Assembly (NCBI GenBank): GCA_030615745.1
Contig: JAUWYR010000003.1
Coordinates: 1 to 64,000 of the forward strand
DNA length: 64,000 nt
Direction: 5' to 3'
DNA from: Candidatus Zixiibacteriota bacterium
Lineage (GTDB): Bacteria > Zixibacteria > MSB-5A5 > SM23-73-2
Each line of letters begins with the position of its first letter. Within the stretch, counting starts at the first letter, position 1. Both the position numbers and the translations under genes were made by a program. The notes beneath the pieces are model-generated. The model did not search any database. It had not been told where the DNA came from and saw nothing but the letters and a program-made list of their open reading frames with translations. This document shows, piece after piece, positions 1-9,494 of this stretch.

Positions 1-1140
1 CCGGATGGCTATATTTTAACCACAACCAGCGTGGCTGGTGGCACAGACATTTTTAAGGTAACTTTAGCTGATGGGAAAAAAGTTAAAGGAAGTCTGGTGG
101 GAACGGATGAGCAATATAATTTAGCAGTTCTGAAAATTAAAAAGATTGGATTGACCCCAGCCAGGATGGGCAACTCTGATGAAGTGAAGGTTGGCTCCTG
201 GGTTACAGTAGTGGGGAACTCCTATGGTGTGCCAAATGCGGTTTCCTTTGGAGTGGTCAACGGTATAAGGGAAGATGGACTGATCCAGATGAGCGCCAAT
301 GTCAGTCCGGGAAACTCGGGAGGTCCAGTTTTGAATACCAAAGGAGAAGTTATAGGAATAGTTTCAGTCAAAGTCTCAGAGCCTTCCTATATTGAGGCAG
401 TTAGAATGGTTCAGGTGCGTATGCATCAAGAGAAGGGTAAAAAGGAGCAAATCTCGATGGTAATACCTCCCCGTCTGATAGAGCTTCCATCAGGAGTGAG
501 TTTAGCTATTCCGATAAATGAGGCAAAAAAGATCGCAGATTTTATAATCGAGCATGGGACTATCCACAGGGGCTATCTGGGAGTTTACCCTTTGGAGATA
601 GACGAGAAGATTAAAAGAGAGTATGGAGTATCTGATGGGGTCTTTATAGAGGAGGTTGTACAGGGAAGTCCAGCAGATGAGGCAGGAATGGAGAATGAGG
701 ATATAGTGTTGGTGTATAATAAGCAGAAGGTTGCAAGTGCGGGTCAGTTTCGTAAACTGATTTTGGATACCAGACCCGGTGAGGAGGTGGAGATCAGAGT
801 ATTCCGAGAGGGTAAAAAGAGAACTTTAATTGTCAAAATCGGCAAAGCAGAACCCCTCTATGGAGTTTATAGCCCCCAATATCGTTTCCAAGTCCCGCCA
901 AGAGAGGTCTTAATACCTGAATTTGAGATTCCGGAAATAAAAGTCTTTACTGAAAAGGCTCAAAGAAAGTCTTTGGAACAAATCTTAGGACAGATGAGAC
1001 AGTTCCAAGAACAGATGCAGGAATTCAGAGAGGAAAAGAGGAGTCTTGAGATCGACAAACAGGAACTGAACATTTTGAAGATGGAGCTTGAAAAGTTAAA
1101 AGAGGAGCTGGAAGAGATCAAAAAAGCCAAAAACTTATAG
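1..1140 (+). CDS. HtrA/DegP-like trypsin-fold protein with PDZ domain and C-terminal coiled coil; 5' end outside window
   Basis: Frame 1 is open from base 1 (PDGYILTTTSVAGG...); GNSGGPV motif, PDZ segment GYLGVYPLEI...GSPADEAGMENEDIVL; coiled-coil tail. Confidence 0.85.
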   Translation, partial: PDGYILTTTSVAGGTDIFKVTLADGKKVKGSLVGTDEQYNLAVLKIKKIGLTPARMGNSDEVKVGSWVTVVGNSYGVPNAVSFGVVNGIREDGLIQMSANVSPGNSGGPVLNTKGEVIGIVSVKVSEPSYIEAVRMVQVRMHQEKGKKEQISMVIPPRLIELPSGVSLAIPINEAKKIADFIIEHGTIHRGYLGVYPLEIDEKIKREYGVSDGVFIEEVVQGSPADEAGMENEDIVLVYNKQKVASAGQFRKLILDTRPGEEVEIRVFREGKKRTLIVKIGKAEPLYGVYSPQYRFQVPPREVLIPEFEIPEIKVFTEKAQRKSLEQILGQMRQFQEQMQEFREEKRSLEIDKQELNILKMELEKLKEELEEIKKAKNL

Positions 1141-1524
1141 GACTTTCAAAAATTAAAGATTCGAATAATAAAATCTCCAATGATTCATCCCAACAAATGG
1201 TTGCATTGATAGTGGATTTACTAAGAGACTGTTCAAGAATTAAAATAATGGCAGTCACCCAGTTTTGTAGGCACAGATTCTATGCGAAGCTCTATGAGTC
1301 CTTCGGACATTCATACGAATCTGTGCTAAAAAGAGCACGAATAAATTCGTGCCTTCAAGCTTTTCTATTAAAAATTATTTCTCGATTTTACTAATCTTTT
1401 GATTAAGATACATTAAGAAAAAAGCTCACTTTACTTTTCTGGTTTAAGATTTCCTGCTAACTTTTTGGCAGTCAAGGAAATATACATTGCAAAATAATTC
1501 GTTCTTCAAGAATTTATTATTATA

Positions 1525-1552
1525 TTGACTTTTAAAAGATTTTTATTAAATT
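1525..1552 (+). promoter_or_regulatory. possible sigma70 promoter upstream of ctpA (TTGACT, TAAATT)
   Basis: TTGACT 1525-1530, N16, TAAATT 1547-1552. Confidence 0.35.
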
Positions 1553-1593
1553 AAAGATAGAAGACGATTTTTTATTTTATTCTGGAGGTCTTT

Positions 1594-3294
1594 ATGAAGG
1601 GTGATAAAAAATATGGTTTATTAGCTTTAGCTTTGGCTTTGGTCTCAGTTTTAATTATCTGGATAGTTGGGTCAGGGGAGGCGCAGGAGAAAGTAGAGGC
1701 TGAGAATGTTGAGAAAAAAGAGACTATATACTCCTATGTTCAGCTGATCAACTCAGTAGCCTGGAACATAGATTCAAAATATGTGGAGGAGGTGGATAGA
1801 AAGGAGTTGATCTATTCTGGAATAAAGGGAATGCTCGATATCTTAGACCCATTTTCCACAATGCAGGATAAGAAAGCTCACAAGCGTCTGATGGAGATAA
1901 CCCAGGGAAAATATGAGGGATTAGGGATGATGATAGCTATAAGGGATGATTGGATCACAGTAATTTCTCCTATTGAGGGAACTCCTGCTTATAGGATGGG
2001 ACTCAGGGCTGGTGACAAAATAATTGAGATCGATGGGAAATCAACTTTAGGGATGACAACAGAGGATGCAGCAAATCTGATGCGCGGACCAGCCGGAACA
2101 AAGGTGGTTTTAAAAGTTAAAAGGGAGGGGTTGGCAGAGCCTTTGGAATATGAGATCGAAAGGGCTGTAATAACACTTAAGAATGTTCCATATTACGGAG
2201 TCATTGAAAATGATATTGGTTATGTGAGGCTTTCGAGGTTTTCAGAGGAGTCAGGAAAGGAGCTCAAAGATGCAATAAAGGAGTTGAAAGAGAAAAAGAT
2301 TAAGGGGCTGATTTTCGATTTAAGGAGAAATGGGGGAGGTCTTTTGTCGCAGGCTGTAGGGACAGCAGACCTTTTTTTGGATAAAGATAAGCTTATTGTA
2401 TACACAAAGGGGAGGGAGGAGGTAAAACTAAGGGAGTTTTTCTCCCACAACAGGGCTTTATTTGAGGATAAGCCTTTAGTTGTTTTGGTGGATGAGGGCA
2501 CAGCCTCAGCCTCAGAGATTGTGGCGGGCGCGGTCCAGGATTGGGATAAAGGGGTAATAATTGGGGACACCACATTTGGTAAGGGATTGGTTCAACAGAT
2601 TTATGAGCTACCAGCTGATGTTTATCTCAAGCTCACCGTGGCAAAATATTATATTCCGAGCGGAAGATGTATCCAGAAGCCTGAAAAAGCAAAAAAACAT
2701 CCGGAAAAAGATATGGCAAAAGATAGCACAGAGAAAGAAGAGGTTTTCTATACCTCTAATGGAAGGAAAGTTTATGGAGGCGGAGGAGTTATTCCTGATG
2801 TGGTGATTGAACCTGAAGAGCTTAAAGCTATAGAGATAAATTTAGAAAGAAAGCAGATGTTTTTCGATTTCGCTGTTGATTATCTTTCCAAAAATAAAGA
2901 TATATCTGAGGATTTCGAGGTAACAGAGGAGATTCTTTCTGAGTTTAAAGATTTCATCCAAAAGAAGAATTTCACCTATAAGACCGTTTTAGAGATGGAG
3001 TTTAATTCCTTAGAGAAAACCATGAAAGCTGGGGGCAAAGAAGAATTTTATTCTGAGGTTTTAAAAGATTTCGAAAAACTTATTGAGAAAGAAAAAGAAC
3101 TCGATTTCGACCGCAGTGTTGAGTATATTAAAAGAAGCATAGAAAGGGATATCTTGCACAATCTTTTTGGTGAGAAGGCTGTTTATGAACAGATAATTTT
3201 GAAGACCGATCCCTGCGTAAAAAAAGCAGTGGAGATATTAACTACAAATAAGAAATACACGGGGATATTAGAGGGGAAAATAGAACTAGATTAA
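1594..3294 (+). CDS. ctpA: S41 family C-terminal processing peptidase with PDZ domain
   Basis: N-terminal TM; PDZ; GTASASEIVAGAVQD and TFGKGLVQ catalytic Ser/Lys motifs. Confidence 0.93.
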   Translation: MKGDKKYGLLALALALVSVLIIWIVGSGEAQEKVEAENVEKKETIYSYVQLINSVAWNIDSKYVEEVDRKELIYSGIKGMLDILDPFSTMQDKKAHKRLMEITQGKYEGLGMMIAIRDDWITVISPIEGTPAYRMGLRAGDKIIEIDGKSTLGMTTEDAANLMRGPAGTKVVLKVKREGLAEPLEYEIERAVITLKNVPYYGVIENDIGYVRLSRFSEESGKELKDAIKELKEKKIKGLIFDLRRNGGGLLSQAVGTADLFLDKDKLIVYTKGREEVKLREFFSHNRALFEDKPLVVLVDEGTASASEIVAGAVQDWDKGVIIGDTTFGKGLVQQIYELPADVYLKLTVAKYYIPSGRCIQKPEKAKKHPEKDMAKDSTEKEEVFYTSNGRKVYGGGGVIPDVVIEPEELKAIEINLERKQMFFDFAVDYLSKNKDISEDFEVTEEILSEFKDFIQKKNFTYKTVLEMEFNSLEKTMKAGGKEEFYSEVLKDFEKLIEKEKELDFDRSVEYIKRSIERDILHNLFGEKAVYEQIILKTDPCVKKAVEILTTNKKYTGILEGKIELD

Positions 3295-3310
3295 AACCAT
3301 CCTGCTCTTA

Positions 3311-3363
3311 GACGGATGTTATCATCCGTCTTCCTATCCTGCTGGATGATAACATCCAGCAGG
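3311..3363. repeat. two adjacent perfect hairpins sharing core GGATGATAACATCC
   Basis: gacggatg-ttat-catccgtc (3311-3330) and cctgctggatg-ataa-catccagcagg (3338-3363). Confidence 0.9.
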
Positions 3364-3812
3364 AGCATAGGTTTTTATAGTTGTTTTTTGAAGGTTAAAG
3401 TCCAAAATCAGGCTTTAGCCTTTTTGTTTTACAAACCATTTATTCGATATTTCGTAGCTTGGGCACCTTTGCCCGATTGCTCCCCTAAAAATTACTTGAC
3501 AAGACTCTATAAATGATTATTATTGGTTATATGAATAAAATGGATTTCCCTATGGAGCGGGATACAGGCAATATTTCCAGAGTTAGTTTGGGCAGCGAGT
3601 AACAATGTGGGTTACTAGAAGTAGATCGAGAAAAGTGTTATGTTTCGATATTATCAATAAGAAGCAATGGTAGAAAAGCTGAATAAAGGTGATATGAATA
3701 AATCATATAATAAATATCTAATCAAACGCAAAGAAAATTTTTTAGGTGATAATTTTGCCAGTAAATTTTGATGGTAAAATATATGTCGAGATCATTAACA
3801 TGAGGATCAAAA

Positions 3813-5735
3813 ATGAAGCTTACTAAAGTCCAAGTCAGACTATTCCGAAATATTTTAGACTCAACAGAAGTATTGATTAACGATCATGTTACCTGTCTCG
3901 TTGGTAAGAACGAGTCAGGTAAGACCGCATTTCTTCATGCCTTGTATAGTTTAAATCCAGCTAGACAGAATGTTTCAATCTCTGTTCCTGGACAATACCC
4001 TGCATGGCGTGAGAAAAAAGATAGGCAAAAAGGTATGGATCTCGACACTATCCGACCCATCCGTGTAGTATTCGAGCTGGATAGTGAAGATTTGAAAGTT
4101 ATAGAAGATAAATTTGGTAAAGGAGTTATTAAATCCGACTCAATAACCATAGAGAGAGAATATAGCGGAAAGGAGTGGTTTACCTTTGATTTCAATGAAG
4201 CTAAAGCCATATCTAATCTTATTAAGAAGCTAGACATTCCTTCAATTAATAAAGACAAGTTCAAAAACCTAGAAACATTCGAGGATCTTATTAAAACAGT
4301 TAAATCTCTAAAGAACTCTGACACCGAAAATGGTGAAGCAGTAAATCTTGTCACAAAGATTGAAAAGGAAGTTTCGAACCTTCTTGGGGGAGATGACATT
4401 AGGCAAGCTTTGCAAAATGAGGTCAGCACCCGTGTTCCCAAATTTTTCTATTACTCAGTATATAGTACATTACCCGCGAGGGTGAAGATAAAACAGTTAT
4501 TAAATACTGATGAATCCAAACTGTCCGACGATGAGCTTACTGCTCTATCTTTACTCAGGCAAGCTGCGACCGATGAAGAATATCTTCTGAATCCTGATTA
4601 TGAGCGTCGAAAGAGAGAACTCGAAAATGTAGCCAATGCAATAACCTTAGATGTACTCAAGTATTGGACACAGAACCCTGAATTACGTGTGCAGATTGAC
4701 ATTAGCCAAGAGAATATTAAAAACGCACAGGGCAAGATAGAATCAGTACTTGATGAATTAAAGATACGAATGTGGGATGAAAGACATTGGCTTTCTTTAC
4801 CTTTTGATGAGCATTCAACTGGATTCCGTTGGTTTTTTTCCTTCTTGGCTGCTTTCTCTCAATATGAATTCGCTGAAACACCTGTGATAATTCTTCTTGA
4901 TGAACCAGCTCTTGGTCTACATGCTCGGGCACAAAAAGACTTTTTAAAATTCATTGATGAACGGCTTGCTCCCAAACATCAAGTAATTCACACTACTCAT
5001 TCTCCATTTATGATACAACCTGATAAACTTGAGCGAGTCCGCTTGGTTGAAGACAAGGGTCGAGATGATGGTGCATCTGTTTCCCAAGAGTTTCTGAGTA
5101 CCGATCCGGATACTTTATTCCCACTCCAAGGTGCCCTGGGCTACGACTTAGCTCAACATCTTTTAATTGCACCTCATAACCTTATCGTAGAAGGAACATC
5201 GGACTTCACTTATCTGTCAGTAATTTCGGACCATTTAAAGTCAATCGATAGAATTTATCTTGATGATCGATGGTCTATTATCCCAGTTGGCGGGGCGGAC
5301 CTAATCCCTACCTTCGTTGCATTATTAGGTATCCATTTAGATGTGACAGTATTGATTGATTCTCGAAAGAGTGGTAATCAACGTTTATTGCAATTAGCTA
5401 AAGAAGGGTCTCTTTCTGGTAAACGTATCATACCTGTAGGGGAAGTAATTGCACGAAAACTTGCAGATATCGAGGATATTTTCACAGTTAGTGATTATCT
5501 TAATCTATATAATCGTGCATTCGGCAGATCAATTTCGTTGGATCAACTTACAGGTACCGATAAGATAATTTCACGAATTTCAAGATATGAAGGCGTTGAG
5601 TCTTTTGATCATGGGCGTCCGGCTGATGAATTACTCAGGCATCGAGACGAGATCCTACCTAATCTCTCTGGTGATACACTCATGCGGTTTGAGAAACTCT
5701 TTGAACGTATAAACATGACTTTACCCATAGATTAG
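3813..5735 (+). CDS. OLD-family AAA ATPase with C-terminal TOPRIM-like domain
   Basis: Walker A GKNESGKT; VIILLDEPALGLH Walker B; HTTHSPFMI; LIVEGTSDFTYL TOPRIM-like start. Confidence 0.85.
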   Translation: MKLTKVQVRLFRNILDSTEVLINDHVTCLVGKNESGKTAFLHALYSLNPARQNVSISVPGQYPAWREKKDRQKGMDLDTIRPIRVVFELDSEDLKVIEDKFGKGVIKSDSITIEREYSGKEWFTFDFNEAKAISNLIKKLDIPSINKDKFKNLETFEDLIKTVKSLKNSDTENGEAVNLVTKIEKEVSNLLGGDDIRQALQNEVSTRVPKFFYYSVYSTLPARVKIKQLLNTDESKLSDDELTALSLLRQAATDEEYLLNPDYERRKRELENVANAITLDVLKYWTQNPELRVQIDISQENIKNAQGKIESVLDELKIRMWDERHWLSLPFDEHSTGFRWFFSFLAAFSQYEFAETPVIILLDEPALGLHARAQKDFLKFIDERLAPKHQVIHTTHSPFMIQPDKLERVRLVEDKGRDDGASVSQEFLSTDPDTLFPLQGALGYDLAQHLLIAPHNLIVEGTSDFTYLSVISDHLKSIDRIYLDDRWSIIPVGGADLIPTFVALLGIHLDVTVLIDSRKSGNQRLLQLAKEGSLSGKRIIPVGEVIARKLADIEDIFTVSDYLNLYNRAFGRSISLDQLTGTDKIISRISRYEGVESFDHGRPADELLRHRDEILPNLSGDTLMRFEKLFERINMTLPID

Positions 5736-5871
5736 AGAACCTTATAATGTTCTGCAAAAGTCTAATAAATGATTTTACCAATGCATCAGGAATTGGAATT
5801 CCTGGAGCCAGTTTTGGTTATCGTTTCATAATGCCGGTGAATCAATAAAAACAAAAACGGCGATGCTATAG

Positions 5872-6345
5872 GTGGATGAAATCAACGACATAAAAGGCAC
5901 TACTTACGGGATTCTTAAGCAGTACGAACTTCTGGTAGGCTTGTATGACAGCGAGATGAGTCGCTTCTGGGTGCGCTTTAATATATTCGTAGGAATGGAG
6001 TTCGCTGGTCTAATAGCCATGGTCGTTAATCCCAAGTTCCTGGTGGCTAATCCCGTTCTTATGCGAGCACTGCTCTTATTTTGCGCTATCTTTTCCCTTC
6101 TTGTCGTACTAATGGTATTGAGGAGTATCTCCAGCTCACGCTTGATACCATCGATACTGAGCCGTATCGAGGCAAAATCTGATAATCTTGCTAATATTAT
6201 TTCCCTAAGTAAGAAGATTGATCCTCTACCTCAGTACATCAACTTTCTAATTGCCCTATGTATCTCGATCATCTTCTCCATACTATGGTGGTTTGGTTTT
6301 ATTGTTTATGGACTTGGAATATACAAAATTGAGGTACCACCATGA
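5872..6345 (+). CDS. small membrane protein, about 3 TM helices, unknown family
   Basis: Hydrophobic segments FNIFVGMEFAGLIAMVV, LLLFCAIFSLLVVLMVL, FLIALCISIIFSILWWFGFIVYGL; GTG start; 4-nt overlap with next gene. Confidence 0.7.
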   Translation: MDEINDIKGTTYGILKQYELLVGLYDSEMSRFWVRFNIFVGMEFAGLIAMVVNPKFLVANPVLMRALLLFCAIFSLLVVLMVLRSISSSRLIPSILSRIEAKSDNLANIISLSKKIDPLPQYINFLIALCISIIFSILWWFGFIVYGLGIYKIEVPP

Positions 6346-6812
6346 TAAACTCTATCCCAAGACCAGCCAGTTTGTTACTTCAATGTTATTTTCCTGAAGT
6401 ACGTTACCTCAAAGCCTTTTCAATGTCAAAAGACATTGGTACGGGCTACTTCAGAGTCTCAGATCCTTTATATTGTCAAATCGAAGGCTTGGAACACCTC
6501 ACGGCTACTGAATTGCAATTGTGCCTTAACCAAATGCTCTACTGTTTCTTCGATGCCAATGGTGCGCTCGCTTCGTTCAATGATTATCGGAGCTATAACA
6601 GCAAACATCTAGCGCAATGGCAAGCTATTAAGACATTCATCATCGAGCAGGACTTTCGTTTCCATCGCAAGATACCAATTACTAAAAGCTTCTCAGCAAG
6701 AATGCAATTGTGTAGATTTCGGAAGAGTGAAAAAATGTGTTTAGCCTTGGTTAAATTTGACTTTGCCGACGGAGCATGTACTGGTAAACTCAAAGTAGCC
6801 TTAGTTAGGTAA
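6342..6812 (+). CDS. FcoT-like (type III acyl-CoA thioesterase) hotdog protein
   Basis: LTATELQLCLNQMLYCFFD, RFHRKIPITKSFSARMQL and DFADGACTGKLKVALV resemble remembered mycobacterial FcoT segments; ATGA overlap with upstream gene. Confidence 0.6.
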   Translation: MINSIPRPASLLLQCYFPEVRYLKAFSMSKDIGTGYFRVSDPLYCQIEGLEHLTATELQLCLNQMLYCFFDANGALASFNDYRSYNSKHLAQWQAIKTFIIEQDFRFHRKIPITKSFSARMQLCRFRKSEKMCLALVKFDFADGACTGKLKVALVR

Positions 6813-6884
6813 AGATAGTTAGCAAGTCGTTCCTGTACTTTATCATTTCCTCATATCTATTTATCAAGATAATCAATATAAAAA

Positions 6885-6989
6885 CGGGGCAGGGTCAAAA
6901 CCCTGCCCCGAGGTAGCTTCGAAGACAGTAGATCAGGAGCCCTGTGCTCCTGGCACTATTCATTTGTCAGGTGCCCAGAGGCACCTGAC
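6885..6989. repeat. cluster of three hairpins between convergent genes
   Basis: cggggcaggg-tcaaaa-ccctgccccg; caggagc-cctgt-gctcctg; gtcaggtgc-ccagag-gcacctgac. Confidence 0.9.
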
Positions 6990-6999
6990 CTACGAAGTT

Positions 7000-9123
7000 C
7001 TATTTCACCAAAACCATTTTCTTGGTCTTAACAGAATCTTTTGTTTTTACCCGGTAAAAATAGATTCCAGATGAGACCTCTTTTCCTTTTTCATCCTTTC
7101 CATCCCAATATATAGCATGTGATCCAACTCCGAACTTTCTGTCAGCAACTACTTTTATCCTCTGACCAAGTAGATTGTAGATCTCAACAGTAACCCAACT
7201 TTGCTCTTTCAGAATGAATTCTATGTTGGTTTTTGGATTGAAGGGATTGGGATAGTTCTGCAATAATATGAACTTATCAGGAACAGTTTCTTTTTCTCCT
7301 GTTTCCTCAACACCGGTAGAGAGAGTGTCGATCTTATATTCGAGGGTATCAAACATAATCCACTTAGCATCCTTTTCGCATTTCAGAGCTTGACCCAGAT
7401 AATACAGTTTCCACTCGATATTCTCAAGCTCTGTTAGGGTTGGATCTGGATACAGGTGAATGGAGTTGACCCCCTCGAAGTAAATATCAGCGGTGTTGAA
7501 AAAGTAGATCACGGTATCGGGAAGGCCGTGGTAAGGCTCGGGCAAGAGTGAATCGAGCTTGAACTCTAACGAGTCAAACATTATCTTCATACCCTCTTTC
7601 TGCCAAATTAGGCCATTATTCATATAATAAAGCTTGGTCTCAATCCTTGCCAGCTCTGTTGTGTCTAAGCTCTGGTGGACAGAATCCACTTTATCGAAAT
7701 ACTCATTAGCCAAAGAGAAGTATTCCTCAACCGGGGGAGGCAGATGACCTGGATAATCCTGGTCTAATAAGATATCCAGTTTTTTCTCCAACTCCTCGAA
7801 CATCCTCCTTTTGGCGTGTTTCTGGTATTTCAAAGCTTGGTTAAGATAATGAAGCTTCAGCTCGACCTTGTCGAATTCGAAAAGTTTGCGTTTCAGCTCC
7901 CTGAACATATACCACTTGGCTTCTTTTTCAAAAATCAAGCCCTGGGCAAGCCACCACAACTTCAACTCAATATCCTCCCAAGGAAAACCGCTTGGATTAG
8001 AATGTATGCTATCGACTAAATCAAAGCAAGAATCAGCCTGGAAAAAATAGGATTCTGCCTCTAGGGGCAAACCCTCGAAAGGACGTCCAGAAAACTCATC
8101 CGCTGCCTGCTCCAGAAAGAAGAACATCAATTCCATTGCATGTTTCTGACATGCCAACCCTTGGCTTAGATAGAATATCTTCCACTCGATTTTGACCTCC
8201 TCAGAGGCCTGCGATGTCGTGTGAATTTCGATCACCTCGTCGAAGGATTGATTGGCACAATAATAAAAACCGTCTACATCAGGGTGTGCCGGTGGTGGAT
8301 CTGGTCGTCCTAAAAGCTCATAAAGTTTCGACTCCAGCTCATAGAACATCGACTCTTTTGCCATCTTCTGCCAGTGTAAAGCCAAAGCCAGATAGTAAAG
8401 CTTCTTTTCGATCCGCCAAGGCGGAAGTGAATCCGGGTCGACAGTAAAGACTGAATCAAAGCAGGAATCAGCAGATTGGAAAAAGGTATCCACATTCCCA
8501 GGCAAACCTTTAAATTCCCGACCCAAAAGTGTATCCAGCTTTGCCTCTAAGTCATAGAAAGACCACCACTTGGCATACTTTTGGCATATTAACCCCCGTG
8601 TTAACGTGTCAATCTTCATTTCAATCTTCATAATTGGATCCCAGGGACCTTCATGAATGATATCAACTTGGCTGAAGAACCAATTAGCTTCCTCAAAGCA
8701 TGTATTTACCGAATCCGGCAATTCTCCTTTCAGGTTATGCACTGTGTCAACCATATCGAAGTTAAGATTGGCTTCTCTGAAAAGAGAGTCGACATCTTCA
8801 GGTAACCCTGGATAGTCTTGATGCAAAAGCAGATCGGCGATCAAACTGTCGATCCATGCAAAGGAACCTTTCTTCGCCTCCTTTTGATTCTTCAATCCTA
8901 AGCCTAAAAAATAAAGCTTCTTTTCGATTTTTTCTATTTCAGAGTTGCCAGGCTCGATAAGAGTCTCATGAATTTCTGCGACCGAGTCGAAATTAGCATT
9001 AGCTTCTCTGAAAAGAGAATCAACATCCGGAGGCAGAGCCTGTGCCTTTGCTCCGAAAAATAGAAAAGAAAGGATAAATAAAAGGAAAAACCCTAATCCA
9101 TTTTTAACTCTTCTTTTATTCAC
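7000..9123 (-). CDS. secreted repeat protein (about 8 degenerate helical repeats) with C-terminal FlgD-like/T9SS type A-like sorting domain
   Basis: Signal peptide; repeats '(D)VDSLFREANxNFDSVxxIH...IExKLYYLxxGLxxQKxAKxxMFxxLExKLDxLL'; C-term YPNPFNPKTNIEF...GIYFYRVKT. Confidence 0.85.
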   Translation of the reverse strand: MNKRRVKNGLGFFLLFILSFLFFGAKAQALPPDVDSLFREANANFDSVAEIHETLIEPGNSEIEKIEKKLYFLGLGLKNQKEAKKGSFAWIDSLIADLLLHQDYPGLPEDVDSLFREANLNFDMVDTVHNLKGELPDSVNTCFEEANWFFSQVDIIHEGPWDPIMKIEMKIDTLTRGLICQKYAKWWSFYDLEAKLDTLLGREFKGLPGNVDTFFQSADSCFDSVFTVDPDSLPPWRIEKKLYYLALALHWQKMAKESMFYELESKLYELLGRPDPPPAHPDVDGFYYCANQSFDEVIEIHTTSQASEEVKIEWKIFYLSQGLACQKHAMELMFFFLEQAADEFSGRPFEGLPLEAESYFFQADSCFDLVDSIHSNPSGFPWEDIELKLWWLAQGLIFEKEAKWYMFRELKRKLFEFDKVELKLHYLNQALKYQKHAKRRMFEELEKKLDILLDQDYPGHLPPPVEEYFSLANEYFDKVDSVHQSLDTTELARIETKLYYMNNGLIWQKEGMKIMFDSLEFKLDSLLPEPYHGLPDTVIYFFNTADIYFEGVNSIHLYPDPTLTELENIEWKLYYLGQALKCEKDAKWIMFDTLEYKIDTLSTGVEETGEKETVPDKFILLQNYPNPFNPKTNIEFILKEQSWVTVEIYNLLGQRIKVVADRKFGVGSHAIYWDGKDEKGKEVSSGIYFYRVKTKDSVKTKKMVLVK

Positions 9124-9494
9124 TTTTTCCCCTCCTCAAGTTATTGGTTAAAAAATTCTTTTTCTTTAAAAATAGTTTAAAAATATCACCTCCTTTTTAT
9201 TTAAACTTTTATTTTTAGAATAATTCGAACATCTGTAACCAAGGCTAAAAACTCTGACTTAAATGAATCAAAATTCTGAAGCAGTGCAAAGATGACACAA
9301 GCTTAACCCAATATATAGGGAGCAAATTTTTTTTGTCAATAAAAATTTAACATTTTTTAAAAAGTAAAAAGGTTTTTCGATTAACTGAGCCCACATTTTT
9401 GCCGATAAAAAATTATGAAAAAATCTTGCTACAAAATAACTTATATTTTATCTTATGTAAGTATACTCGTATGAATGCTTTGCAAAGGAGCCTC

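Noticed and set aside
1197-1394. 65-aa ORF
   Set aside because: Lies across a palindromic repeat region; no SD and no coherent protein features.
3316-3516. 66-aa ORF
   Set aside because: Starts inside the GGATGATAACATCC hairpins; translation is a by-product of repeats.
7816-8447. ORFs antisense to the repeat protein
   Set aside because: Shadow ORFs opposite a well-supported CDS.
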